Assembly (NCBI GenBank): GCA_028023455.1
Contig: JAQFVV010006637.1
Span: 374,001 to 438,000, forward strand
From: Epiperipatus broadwayi
Taxonomy: Eukaryota; Onychophora; Udeonychophora; Euonychophora; Peripatidae
Direction: 5' to 3'
DNA length: 64,000 nucleotides
In this document: piece after piece, positions 50,691 to 60,798 of the stretch
Numbering within the stretch: the first letter of the stretch is position 1
Layout of the letters: the number at the start of each line of letters is the position of its first letter
Notes under the pieces: generated by a model
Databases searched by the model: none
What the model was told of the DNA's origin: nothing
Seen by the model: only the letters and a program-made list of their open reading frames with translations
Made by a program: the position numbers and the translations under genes

Positions 50691-50833
50691 TTTTCTACCA
50701 ATTTCATGATGTCATCTCTCTTTTTAGTAATAATTCCATCTTTTTTCCTTATATCTGCAATAAGGAAAAAAGATGGAATTATTACTAAAAAGAGAGATGA
50801 CATCATGAAATTGGTAGAAAATTTTTATCAAGA
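50680..50833. repeat. 61-bp fold-back at the LINE inversion joint
   Basis: 50690-50750 is a perfect or near-perfect reverse complement of 50763-50823, separated by 12 bases (ATATCTGCAATA). It lies exactly between the minus-strand 3' part and the + strand 5' part of the RTE copy. TTTTTATCA is present at both edges and may mark where copying switched template. Confidence 0.9.
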
Positions 50834-51155
50834 ATTATATAGTAATAAAGAACAAGTACCTCCTATATCTATTACATCTTCTGAATTGCCCAGAATTTTA
50901 AATGAAGAAGTGAAAAATGCAATTAAATGTATGAAGAAAGGAAAGGCTCCAGGTAATGATGGAATTATAATTGATATATTAAAAGAAGCAGGTGAAGAAA
51001 CAGAAAATTTTTTAGCAAAGTTATATACCAAATGTCTAAATGATAAAGATGTACCGGATGATTGGAAGAATGCAGTAATAATATTAATATTTTAAAAAAG
51101 GTGATAAAGAAGATATTAGAAATTACAGACCTATCAGCCTTTTTTTATCATTCAA
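50763..51155 (+). pseudogene. RTE-type element, inverted 5' segment
   Basis: The + strand encodes the segment that should precede the minus-strand half: KKRDDIMKLVENF...ELYSNKEQ, NAIKCMKKGKAPGNDGI (conserved K-A-P-G-x-D-G-I), VPDDWKNAVII, then after one frameshift KGDKEDIRNYRPISL. The minus-strand half resumes at LSVLYKIF, the next residues in the family. So the two halves are collinear in the protein but inverted on the DNA, as expected from twin-primed reverse transcription. Confidence 0.85.
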
Positions 51156-51404
51156 GGTAAATACAATTATATGCATATAAAAATATGTTTTCTATTAAAA
51201 TGTGATAACTTATTTTAAGAGGTGATAACTAAGCCAGCAACAAGATAAAATAAATAAAATATATATAAAGATTATATAAATTATTTAGGTTAAGACCAGC
51301 AATAAAATTCTTACATTTTAAAGTTATAGTTATATGAAATAATAATATTAAATGTTTACCATCATTCTTGAGGGCTTTTTTGAAGTGGATGAATGAATTC
51401 ACAG

Positions 51405-51535
51405 TGAGGAATGGGTAGTGGGTGATGAGGACATTTTCTCTCCTTTACATTATGCTCAGGAATGGTTTAGTCGCTCAGCTCCCCACTGCTATGACTCAGA
51501 GAAGCCGATGCTGACTTACTTGCACATCTTTTCAG
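51405..51535 (+). CDS. Exon-like ORF, 43 residues, unidentified
   Basis: Bounded by an acceptor-like AATTCACAG and a donor-like TTTTCAG|GTATAG, 131 bases are open in a frame reading EEWVVGDEDIFSPLHYAQEW followed by a Ser/Cys/Tyr-containing stretch and ending LTYLHIFSG. Codon choice is mixed and the peptide is not low-complexity, unlike chance frames nearby. I do not recognise the family. It lies in the middle of the 5.4-kb inverted-arm element, so it may be a captured host exon, or an exon of a gene spanning the region. No partner exon was found. Confidence 0.35.
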
Positions 51536-52592
51536 GTATAGTACACATTGCTATTTTTAATTTAAGCGTAGATATAACAAGTTCTTTCACCAACAGTTCT
51601 TTAATATTTCATATATTAATAATTGTTGCAAAAATAATCTAATCAACCAAAACAAAACCATTCTCTCTTCTTATATACATCAGGTTTTGCCTGTAGCTTG
51701 TTTTAAGAAAAGCTATTAGCAAATGTTCTTTAAGTGGTTTCTTTCTTGCATACTTCTATGTCACCACTCTGTCTTGCTGTGCAGTGTATTCATATTTACT
51801 ATTACAATGTATTTCCTCTGTAACTGTAACTATTTTAGTATTGCTCTAGGGGTACAACACTTATTTTACATTTAGTATAATTTATGTTAAATCTAATCTT
51901 GTAAGTCTTGCTCGATCTTATAACTTTAAATTCATCTAAACTAAATGAAACTTTATTTGAAAATATATGAATATGCTATGATTGATTGGAACAGAGTTTA
52001 ATATAAAATTTAGTTATTTAATGCTGTTGGAACTGTTTTTAATATGTGTGTGTACTTTTTAAAAATATTCTGCCATTACAATTGTTTTTGATGTCTCAAA
52101 GTTTGAATGTGCTTTTCGCCTACTTTCAAATTGCCCATGGTGTCTATCTTTTGTAAGTATTTGTGTTTTTTTTCTGTGTGTGTTGTACTTGGATTTTTTG
52201 GATGTTATAAATCCAATTTAGAAATTAGTTGGGAGGGGTGGTTGTGTTTTATGTCACATTTCATTTTGCCAAGCGATTATATTTTTTAATGTGAAAGGTC
52301 TACTACATCACATTTCATTTTGCAACTTTTAATATTGAAACGGTATTATTATCATAATGTTTCATCTACTATATTCCATAGTAGTATATTCTTCTTAGTT
52401 TAAACCCGTCCATGTGAGTGTATATTAATTAAAAGCAACTTAATAAAATGATAAAAATACGTATGTGCATGTATATGCACACTTGAAATAATACTTCAAT
52501 TAATTGCTTGGGGCAGCAATTTTTTAATTTGTATTTTAAACCACTAAACATCACATGATCACCATCTCTTATGCTTGCACATAACTGTTATT

Positions 52593-53025
52593 AAACAGGC
52601 AAAACTGTCCATACAGTAGTGCCACCCTGTGCCAACCAGAGTAATCAATGGAGGTGGCTATGGTTGTTGAAAAGCCAAAGACACCAAAATGTATGGGTGT
52701 TGAACTGAGTTCAGACCCATATGTCTATATAAGCTATTGATCTTATATTGAAAATATTATTGTGTTTGCAATTTGATTCTCATAGTTTTGTAGTTAAGTA
52801 GAGATAAAAGGTGGCTGCTGGAGGGTTGCATTAGATCCTAAGATCTAGGTGCAATGCTCTCAGATCCAAGGCTCCTTACTGACAAAGGCCACAAGCCAGA
52901 AACTAGTCTGTGGATATTGGATGAGTAGGCACTAGATGGGGATTGTATACACAAGCCTTCTGGCATCCATTGATTACTCTGTTTGGCACAGGGTGGCACT
53001 ACTCTATGGAGAGTTTTGCCTGTTT
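52593..53025. mobile_element. Fold-back MITE, family M1, copy 2
   Basis: The arms AAACAGGCAAAACTGTCC... and ...GGAGAGTTTTGCCTGTTT enclose an interior partly shared with 27057-27341 (GATCTAGGTGCAATGCTCTC, CAAGCCTTCTGGCATCC). It is longer than copy 1 by an interior segment containing GAACTGAGTTCAGACCCAT, which resembles the loop of the element at 13-475. It interrupts the right arm of the 5.4-kb element. Confidence 0.8.
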
Positions 53026-53767
53026 AATTTGTATTCTACTTATTTGGGAGCCATTTCTTCATTCAGGGTTGGGGTGGTTTTTTTTAACTTAAAAAAATAA
53101 TGGTGTTATTGCTGTTTTTGATGTGTGTGTGTGTACTTTTTAAAAATTTATGAATTTTTGTAAATTTACTTATTTTTGAGCCATTTCAATTAATTGCTTG
53201 GGGCAGCAATTTTTTAATTTCTATTTTACTTATTTTTGAGCCATTTCAATTAATCGCTTGGAGCAGCGATTTTTAATTTCTATTTTACTTATTTTTGAGC
53301 CATTTCAATTAATCGCTTGGGGGGGGGGTATTTTATGTATTTTGCATGTGTGTGTGTATTTTTTAAATTTACATATTTTGAGCAATTTCTTCGAAAGAAA
53401 TTTATTGATTGCATGCTTCTTGATGGGTGCTGAAGCACCATCTACTGGCACAGTACGATGCATCCAACAATACCATATAAACAAAATGATTATATAGAAT
53501 GTGGATTATTGGTTTTTATGCTGGGTTTGGGAAAAGATAAGGGAGATTTAGATATAAAGGCTATGGAGTTGACAGAGATTAGGTTGTGGAAATGGGATGG
53601 AGAAGATAGAGAAGAATATGGGAAACTTAAGGTGGGAAATGGAAAGGGATGTTAAAGTGGCTAACAGGTTTCTCTGGGCATAGTGGCTGAGAGATTCCTG
53701 ACTCTGTATAAGGAGAAGCCACAGTGCATCACAACACATGAGATTTAATTTGAGCAAACAAAAAGAA

Positions 53768-54450
53768 GATGGCATTACCCAGTCAAAGTTTAGAGGAGTT
53801 TGATATTTGTAACATTGTGGAATATTTATGTGGAATATACAGATTCCTATATGAGACTTTTGTAGGTGTTGATAGGGCAAAAGTTTTCACATTTTTTACT
53901 GAAACAGATAGTAAAACAATTGTGCAACCCCGGGATTTTAGATGTACTTTATATTGAACTACTGAAAAATCCTTATTTCTAACCAGCAGTAACAAAGAGA
54001 ATGGCACATTTATGATTTTGAATGCAGCAGAGAGTTATCAGGATTATAATCTACCGTTAAGAACTTCAACAAAACAGTGCAAATTCACATCAGATCTTAA
54101 AGACATACTTTTAGACCAATTAATTGTTTTACAATATGTGGGACCATAATTTTCAAAAAATCTTACTTAGCAAAGCTGATTTAACTTTTAAAGTAGCCAT
54201 TGGAAAGTGTATAACACATAATGTCATGTTGAAAAATGCTTTAGAGTTTACAGTCTCAGAGGAGCAAAGAAGTCTATAAATAAAGCTGCTATGGAAAAGT
54301 TACCTAAGAACTCTGCAAATAATATGCCCACATGTTATTGTTGTGTTAGGATTGTTATGTTGATTTAAAAATGAAAAATGTAGAATGTGTGGCATTAAAG
54401 GTCACTTAGCTCAGGTGTGTAAACAAAAGCAGGATAATGAGAAAAAATAG
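53768..54450 (+). pseudogene. Gypsy-type gag remnant with zinc knuckles
   Basis: Starts with ATG at 53769 (SQSLEEFDICNIVEYL, 62 codons to a stop) and continues in broken frames. At the end it has a degraded first knuckle (CYCC near 54333) and an intact C-x2-C-x4-H-x4-C knuckle, CRMCGIKGHLAQVC, near 54379-54420. That identifies it as gag. The knuckle binds the element's RNA during particle assembly in functional relatives. Several frameshifts make it non-functional. Confidence 0.7.
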
Positions 54451-54517
54451 CCATGTTCAATTTTAAATTGAGGGGAGGAGGTGAAAGTAGTAGAGTGGAG
54501 TTAAAGGCATTAAAAAT

Positions 54518-54910
54518 TTGACCAATGGTCAAATTACTTTAGAGGTTGGTATTTGTGGATTTAAAGTTACAATGGAAGTTAACAGTGGAGCTGGATTGTC
54601 CATCATGCCATTAAAAATGTGGAACAGAATTAGATCTGAATGTAAGAAGACGTTAAAAATGAAGAAGACAAGTATGATAACCACAGATGTGAATGGAAAT
54701 AGAATACACACATCTGTGGAAAAGTTTGTGTTCCAGTAGTTGTAAATAATAGAATGAAAAAAAATACCATTGTTTGTGGTAGAAAGAAATATGATTCCTC
54801 TTCTTGGACAAAATTGGTTCAAATCACTAGGAATATGTTTAAAAATAATAAAGTAAAATTTGAAATGGTAGTTAGAAATAAATTTCCTAAATTATTTATA
54901 CAAGAAATGG
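54518..54910 (+). pseudogene. Gypsy-type aspartic protease remnant
   Basis: A frame at 54518-54739 reads ITLEVGICGFKVTMEVNSGAGLSIM, the retropepsin start, in which the catalytic D-[ST]-G triad has become N-S-G. After a frameshift PLLGQNWFKSLGI follows (the conserved I-L-G-x-x-W-L flap-end region). With the active-site Asp replaced and the frame broken, it cannot be active. It is placed correctly between gag and reverse transcriptase. Confidence 0.7.
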
Positions 54911-55560
54911 CTAAGAGTGAATTCTGTTAATAATGGAATTTCAAGAGAAGCACAAAGAATGATGTTTAAACCACATAAAGTCCCTTATGTGCTTAAGTCA
55001 AAAGTGGAAGAAACAATAGAAGAGATGGTGAAGAAAGAAGTGCTGTCACCAGTCAAAAACTCATCATGGACTACTCCTGTTGTAGTTTTAAAATCAGATA
55101 GAATGATTCATTTATATGGAGATTACCAGATCACAGTTAGGAAATGTATTAAAAAAGTGTGTATTCCAAATGTGGAATGTGTTGGCCTCATTACATAAAG
55201 ACTCTTGTATTTAAAAAGTGTGTATCCCATTCCAAATGTGGGATATGTTGGCCTCATTACATAAAGACTCAGTCTTTCCAAAATTGATTTAAAATTAACA
55301 TTTCATCAAATCCCATTTATTGAAAGTATAGCTGAGTTGTTGATACTAAGTACTCATGTTGATTGTTCAGGAACAACAAATTACAGAATTATGGTGGATC
55401 TGAATATCTTCCAAGCTGAAATGCATATACTACTGCAGAATATATTCTATACTTGGATGATATATTGATTACAACCCCAGTCTGAAAAAAAGCTGAAAAG
55501 CAGATTATGGAGGTATGTTCTAAGTTACATAATATAGGAGACTGAATGCTTCCAAATTAA
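54911..55560 (+). pseudogene. Gypsy-type reverse transcriptase remnant
   Basis: The N-terminal part at 54917-55198 contains KPHKVPYVLKSKVEETIEEM, EVLSPVKNSSWTTPVVVLKS and GDYQITV, the standard Gypsy fingers region. A local duplication follows: the segment with GTGTGTAT...CAAATGTGG...GGCCTCATTACATAAAGACTC occurs at about 55155-55205 and again at about 55218-55270. The catalytic box survives as YLDD near 55450-55461 in another frame. Then the sequence jumps to integrase, so most of the thumb and the RNase H are deleted. Confidence 0.75.
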
Positions 55561-55586
55561 TTTGGGCAACCTCACAAAAAGGGAAT

Positions 55587-56340
55587 ATGATAAATCAAGG
55601 TGGGAAATATCTGAACCTGAAGCAAGTAAAGAAGTGCTCTGATTGTATATCAGCAGTAGATCTTGCAAAGAAAGTATTCAAGCCATGGTTAAAATCAAAG
55701 AAGCCAAGAGAGTGTTCACATGTATTATGCATGAGCATTAAATGGATGGCAATTCTAGTAGTTGTGGATTTGTATTCAAATTGGACTAAATATAAGCTAG
55801 TAAAATCTGCAAACATGGAGAATACTATAAAGGCATTACAAGAAGTTTTTGCTACCCATGGTTATCCTCCGATATTAGTATCAGATAATTAGACAGCATT
55901 TACTTCCAAAAGATTTAAAGAGTATGTGAAGCACAGAGGAATACAAAATGTACTTACCCCAATGTATTACCCTGCTTCAAACTGACTTGTAGAAAAGGCA
56001 ATAGAGTTTGAACTTAGGCTTGAAAAAATTAAAATAACTGATTTAAAAAATGCCATAGTAGAAATTATGTTTTAGCAACATTTTATACCAGGTGTTTCAA
56101 AAAGTAAATCACCTGCTGACATACTGTTTGGGAGAGAATGCTGTACACATTTATCAAAACTTTTGCCAATGTATAGATTAGAAAGAAGTAATACTGATGA
56201 TGAAATTTATAAATCTAATTTAAGAAATTTTGATCTAGATGATGCTGTTTGGGTTCAAGATATTGTAAAAAAGACATGAACTTTTGGAATCATCATTGAA
56301 ATTGTATTTAATGTTATACATGTTATTAAATTTAAGCTTG
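55587..56340 (+). pseudogene. Gypsy-type integrase remnant
   Basis: An open frame at 55587-55892 has a Cys pair of the zinc-binding domain (CSDC), then the catalytic core with VVVDLYSNWT (first Asp) and ILVSDN (second Asp), where a TAG replaces the following Gly. It reads on with FTSKRFKEYVKHRGI, LTPMYYPASN and VEKAIE (catalytic Glu region), then KSPADILFGRE and a C-terminal WVQDI. Only about four stops interrupt 220 codons, making this the best-preserved part of the element. Confidence 0.8.
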
Positions 56341-56635
56341 GGTTGTAAGAATACATATTAATCATTTACAGGAAAGATTTGTGATATAGTAATCATATCC
56401 AGTAACAATTCTGTTATAGCCTCTTAGATTAGAAAATTTAAATAAGGAGTAAATTGAGAATATAGCTTTTCCCACCCAAGATGAAACATCGCCTTTTGAA
56501 CTATATGGGGGGAATCAACTATCTGGATAAGCAGTTATTATTATCAGAAAAAGCAAATCGAAATGAAAGCCAAAGTAATTCTACAGACTGTCGGATAGAT
56601 TCAGGGATTATTTTCTAGAGTGAAACGAGGTGCAC

Positions 56636-57383
56636 TGACTAGCACTGATATTACTGTTAATATTGTAAATAAAGTGCTACTTCCGTTTGTGTAATTAGTG
56701 CCAGCAGTTTAGACAGTTTCCTTCTGGAAATAATTTACTTTAGAAGCACGTAATTAAAAGTATGAATAATTGCTATGCAAATGAAATATAAAAAGAACTC
56801 TCTTAAAGTTTTACAAGTGTTGGCCTAGCAGTGGCCTTCAAGAGGAACAAAGCATTGCTGAAAGTTAATGGCTTCTCTCATAAAGGGTGGAAAGTGTATG
56901 CAAAAGATATAATTTAAATGGACTAAATAAAGTGGTGTTGAATGTACTAGTGACAATGGTAACTAAGAGCAAATTATTAACGAACTGTGAATAATAGCGA
57001 GTGGAAAATGTAGTAGACTCATTCTGCTTGTAGTTAATCCTCAAATTGTTACAGGAAAAAATAGTTATTAATATTATAATTTCTATATATAGATTAAATT
57101 ATATGCTAATACGCAGCTGAAGAGTTTTTTTCTTTTCACTTAAAAGTGACAAATTACCCAGCTATGAATGTGAGATTGCTCAGCCTTGTTTTGTTATATT
57201 GATTGGGAGAAAAAAACTCTTTAGCTGTGTATTAACGTCAATTTAATCTTACTTTTATTGAAGCAAAGTATAAACCTCATAATTTTTGTATATACATATA
57301 TATTACTGCTAGTAATTCGGCTTAACAATAAATTCACTGAAACAAAGTTGTTTGTTCATCTTATATATAACGTTATGCTGTCA
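56636..57383 (+). repeat. 3' LTR of Gypsy-type element
   Basis: 748 bases matching 46502-47258, beginning TGACTAGCACTGATATT and ending TGCTGTCA. The purine-rich GAGTGAAACGAGG just before it can serve as a polypurine tract. A 130-base hairpin (arms TAATACGCAGCTGAAGAG... near 57108 and ...CTCTTTAGCTGTGTATTA near 57232) is present here but not in the 5' LTR, so it inserted later. I see no target duplication across the two LTRs. Confidence 0.75.
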
Positions 57384-57918
57384 CGGCTGAATAGATATCC
57401 TCATATCATAACATAATAAACGTTTCATATTGGAAATCTCCAAGGATTGTTTTATTATAATTACTTGGTAGAAATGACAGCCTTATTATTAATCTCAATA
57501 ACACTATAATAGAATTAAAACATTATTAAATTTTAGTAAAACCAGATAGGTATATGCAATGTTAAAAGTATAGAGGAAGTATAAATAATTAATAAAATCA
57601 CATATATACATTTAATCTAATAAATACTCTGGATAATGATGACTTTGAAAATGATTCACACTTGAATAAAATCAGTAAGAAAATTCTTGTACTCTGTTAT
57701 GAACTGCAAGAAAGAAATATATCTGCTATGAAAATCAACAATTTACCAATGTTAATTGGACAAAATAGCATATAAAGAGAATGATTCATTAAAAATATTT
57801 GAATATCTAAAACTTTGTAAAATATTTCAAAAAATATATAATAATAATGTAAGAAAATATAATTGCAAATTGGCAAGGAAAGCAGTAGAAATAAGTAAAA
57901 TTATCAAAGATGTAAAAC
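57384..57918. other. Gene-free AT-rich DNA
   Basis: No ORF or repeat supported. Confidence 0.4.
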
Positions 57919-58380
57919 AGTATTGAAATTAAACTGAGAGAGTGCAAATCTCTCAAGCGCTTAGCCAATCAGATCGTAAATACTGAGACAGAGAATTTAA
58001 CAAGAAAAGAGTGGTTCCACTCTCTTCTTTACTTGTCTTTCTATATATCCAAGCCAGTCCAAAGTACTTAGATCTGAAAGCTGAATCTTAAATATCTTCA
58101 CATTCAACTCACTGAGTTCTAATTATAAACATACAGCATGAAATCTTTCGATTTACTACGCAGTAGTTTTTCGATGTTATAACTTGCCGCAATATGTGTA
58201 AATAATATTTATTTTTACAAAGCGCAGACGGTATTGAAATTAAACTCTCTCAAGCGCTTTGCCAATCAGATCTTAAATACTGAGACAGAGAATTTATCAG
58301 TATTTACGATCTGATTGGCTAAGCGCTTGAGAGTTGCACTCTCTCCGTTTAATTTCAATACCGTCTGCGCTTTGTAAAAA
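57919..58380. mobile_element. Compound fold-back MITE, family M2
   Basis: One arm sequence (GTATTGAAATTAAAC...CTCAAGCGCTT..CCAATCAGATC) occurs three times: + at 57919, + at 58213, and inverted ending at 58380. The last two form a tight palindrome bounded by TTTTTACAAAGCGCAGACGG on both ends. The segment after the first copy contains GTCTTTCTATATATCCAAGCCAGTC, which is shared with the element at 61281-61593. No ORF. It looks like one MITE plus an extra arm. Confidence 0.8.
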
Positions 58381-58394
58381 CGGTATTGTGCTTT

Positions 58395-58775
58395 TGAAAG
58401 AAGAGTTGTTTCAGGAATAAGAAGTAAAGATAGAACTATTACAAAAAGAGAGATGATATCATAAAATTTATGGAAAAATTCTCAATAAAGATTCATATAG
58501 TAATAAAGAATTTAAAAAAAAAAAACGACAAAGTTTCCCCTTTTCAATTGCCAATTATTTTAAATGAATAAACAAAACATGCAATTAAATTTATGAAGAA
58601 GGGAAAACTCTAAAAAATGATAAAATTATTATTGATATTTTAAAAAAGAAGCAGTTTAAAAACACAATAATTATTGGAAAAATTATATATCAAATGCATA
58701 AATGTTAACGAAGTACCAAATGATTGAATTGATATTTAAGAAAGATGATATTGAAGATATATGAGCGGATGTAAT
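58395..58775 (+). pseudogene. RTE-type LINE fragment
   Basis: Clearly homologous at DNA level to 50763-51120: AAAAAGAGAGATGA(C/T)ATCAT, ATAGTAATAAAGAA, ATTTTAAATGAA, AATTAAAT.TATGAAGAA. It carries more frameshifts and stops. It corresponds to the connector before the reverse transcriptase fingers and ends near the FKKDDIEDI equivalent. It lies in + orientation, upstream of the last lipoxygenase exon. Confidence 0.75.
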
Positions 58776-59207
58776 AAGCCAATTGAAGAGTGCTGGTTTC
58801 CAGAAATGCATCTTGATGAAGAAGCATAACTTTTTCAGACGTCTTCACTTTCTTGGAGTGTGAGTACTAAAATATACACAAATAGATGTCCAGATTTAAA
58901 CATGAATCATTTTTTAATTCATATAAATAAATTGAATTTTTATATTCTTATTATGAAATTAGAACAATTATTAATATTTTTTCAACGTTTACTGTTATTT
59001 CAGTGATTTGTAAAAATGGAATACACTTAAACACAATACACCTTTGATTAAATAAATAAACAAAGATTTTCCTGAAAATTTGTGAGAAAAACTTATTCAA
59101 AAATTTTGAGTACTAAGCAAAAATAAGTATAGGTTTTCGTTAGTATTTTATTTTTTAAAAAAACATTTGAAATTGCAAATGAATATTCAAATAACTTTTT
59201 TTTTCAG
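58776..59207. other. End of the 38.4-kb lipoxygenase intron
   Basis: AT-rich. It ends with a strong polypyrimidine tract and TTTTTCAG acceptor at 59190-59207. Confidence 0.6.
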
Positions 59208-59526
59208 ACCACAAACTTTGACTGCTCGCATGCCAAAAGGTGAAGACGATATAGATATGGAATTTATTTTAAGTGCATTGCCAGACCCAATGATTGCGAA
59301 AGCTCAGTTTGACACCGCTCATCTATTTACAATTCCATCACCGTATACATTGACGAAATTAAATAACATAAAATACATTTATCCAGACATTCACGAGAGT
59401 TTTCAAGCTGAACTTCGGCAAATATCGCAAGAAATTTCAAACCGCAATAAATTATTAGTAGAAGAAGGAAAAATTCCATATTTTTACCTTGATCCACAGT
59501 TTATTCCAGCTAGCATAGATACATAA
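59208..59526 (+). CDS. Lipoxygenase, terminal exon; lacks the C-terminal Ile
   Basis: The exon starts after TTTTTTTTCAG and ends at TAA 59524-59526. The first base completes a split codon, then PQTLTARMPKG, matching the P-P-T-M-R...P...G segment of animal lipoxygenases. LSALPD (T-L-P-D), a long helix RQISQEISNRNKLL (the I-x-x-R-N helix) and IPYFYLDPQFIPASIDT follow. Animal enzymes end L-P-Y-x-Y-L-x-P-x-x-I-P-x-S-x-x-I, whose terminal Ile carboxylate binds the catalytic iron. Here the last residue is Thr, and the only Ile near the end is three residues from it. Length and spacing are otherwise normal. The gene may encode an altered or inactive enzyme. Within 100 bases downstream there are AATAAA-type polyadenylation signals. 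Confidence 0.92.
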
Positions 59527-59996
59527 AATAAATCGGCAAATTATTTTTTAACACTTTAAGCAATCTAAAAATGTAATAAAATATTATAATTATTAATCGT
59601 TTAGAATTTTATTTCTTATTCTAGATTTAATAATAAGTTTTATAATATCATTTCCACAGATCATTAAAGATTTTCATTAATATTATTATTGTTTGGTGAC
59701 AACAAAACTTATAGTTGAAAGTAAAATACGATGATGAAAAGACTTTTAAATAATCCACTACAGAACAAAGACAAATCTGACATATCTTTGCCAGTGAAAC
59801 ATAGAAGAAATCAATACTTATTAGGATAGTATATTGTCTTATAAACAGAGTTTTTTTCTCTATGTTTTATTTCAATTTACTAACAACAACTGAATGTCTA
59901 GTTTGGTTGGCTATAGTTCATCTATCTAAATAACATTCTAAGCTCATTTGGTTTGTATGAAGTGTGTACTGTAAGAAAATAAATATGTAGGTATGC

Positions 59997-60640
59997 TAAC
60001 CTTTGTTGTAGCCCCACTGGTTTGGGCAGCATTTGTAACAGAATATATGGGCCATGAAAATATGGCCCTTGTTTGACAATGCCTGCAAATTGCTAGTCAC
60101 TTATAACAAAATAAAAATGAGGATATGCTCTTCTTTTAATGCCTTATAGATTTAGGAGTCATTTGTAACTGAACTGTAATGACCATGGAAAATAAAAACT
60201 TTAATATAATCTGAATGAAAATTTAGTCCAGTCATTAGTCGTCATTTGCAATTGAATAAAATATATACCCTGAAGTTGAACGCCATTTATAACAAAATAA
60301 AATTATGGATAATACTGTACCCTGAATCATAGCCTAATTACTGATCATCATTTCTAGCAGAATAAAAATGTGAACCAAGGAAGAACAATCCTAATCTAAT
60401 ATTGCCAGTGAATTGTGATGTCATTTGTAACGGATGTTAGTAATGAACTAAGCTATCGTGAATATTAATCAATGATAACATCCAACACTTAAGTTAATTA
60501 AACAATGATAATAATCTTTGTTGTAACTTCATAAATTCCAATAGCATTTAGAACGGATAGAAAACAAATAAAGCATTACTTCGAGCTATCCTAAAATATA
60601 AACATTATTTGCAATAAGTTAAAGATAAAACAATAAAACT
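59997..60640. repeat. Degenerate tandem repeat downstream of lipoxygenase
   Basis: A phrase close to GTCATTTGTAACAGAATAAAAATG recurs about nine times, near 60030, 60098, 60158, 60238, 60280, 60345, 60420, 60538 and 60602, with spacing of roughly 40-120 bases. Units are well diverged. It could be an old minisatellite. There is no coding content. Confidence 0.55.
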
Positions 60641-60798
60641 AAATATCGCTATCTTATAAATAATAGTATGTGCCTATTATATAAATCCCTTATAATAGAA
60701 TGAAAATAATGGTAAATAATTACACAGATATATTCCTCATGAATCAACACACAGTTTATAATAATACAAACTTGTACCAACAGTCAAACATTATTTCT

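Larger units (their letters stand above)
48014..53415. mobile_element. 5.4-kb element with long inverted arms nested in the Gypsy copy
   Basis: The left arm (48014 to about 49130) and right arm (about 52180 to 53415) are inverted copies. Both start CATGCAATC(G/A)ATAAATTTC, share the repeated phrase ATTGAAATGGCTCAAAAATAAG, a GTGTGTGTG/CACACACAC stretch and ACTAATTTCTAAATTGGATT. The right arm is split by a MITE (52593-53025); the left has about 440 unmatched bases (48331-48770) at that place. The middle holds an RTE copy with an inverted 5' half and an exon-like ORF. No transposase was recognised and no target duplication is evident. MULE-like or fold-back classes are possible. Confidence 0.75.

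Noticed and set aside
53258-53655. 79- and 65-codon plus-strand ORFs as genes
   Set aside because: They cover the right inverted arm and a LINE-tail remnant and have no independent support.
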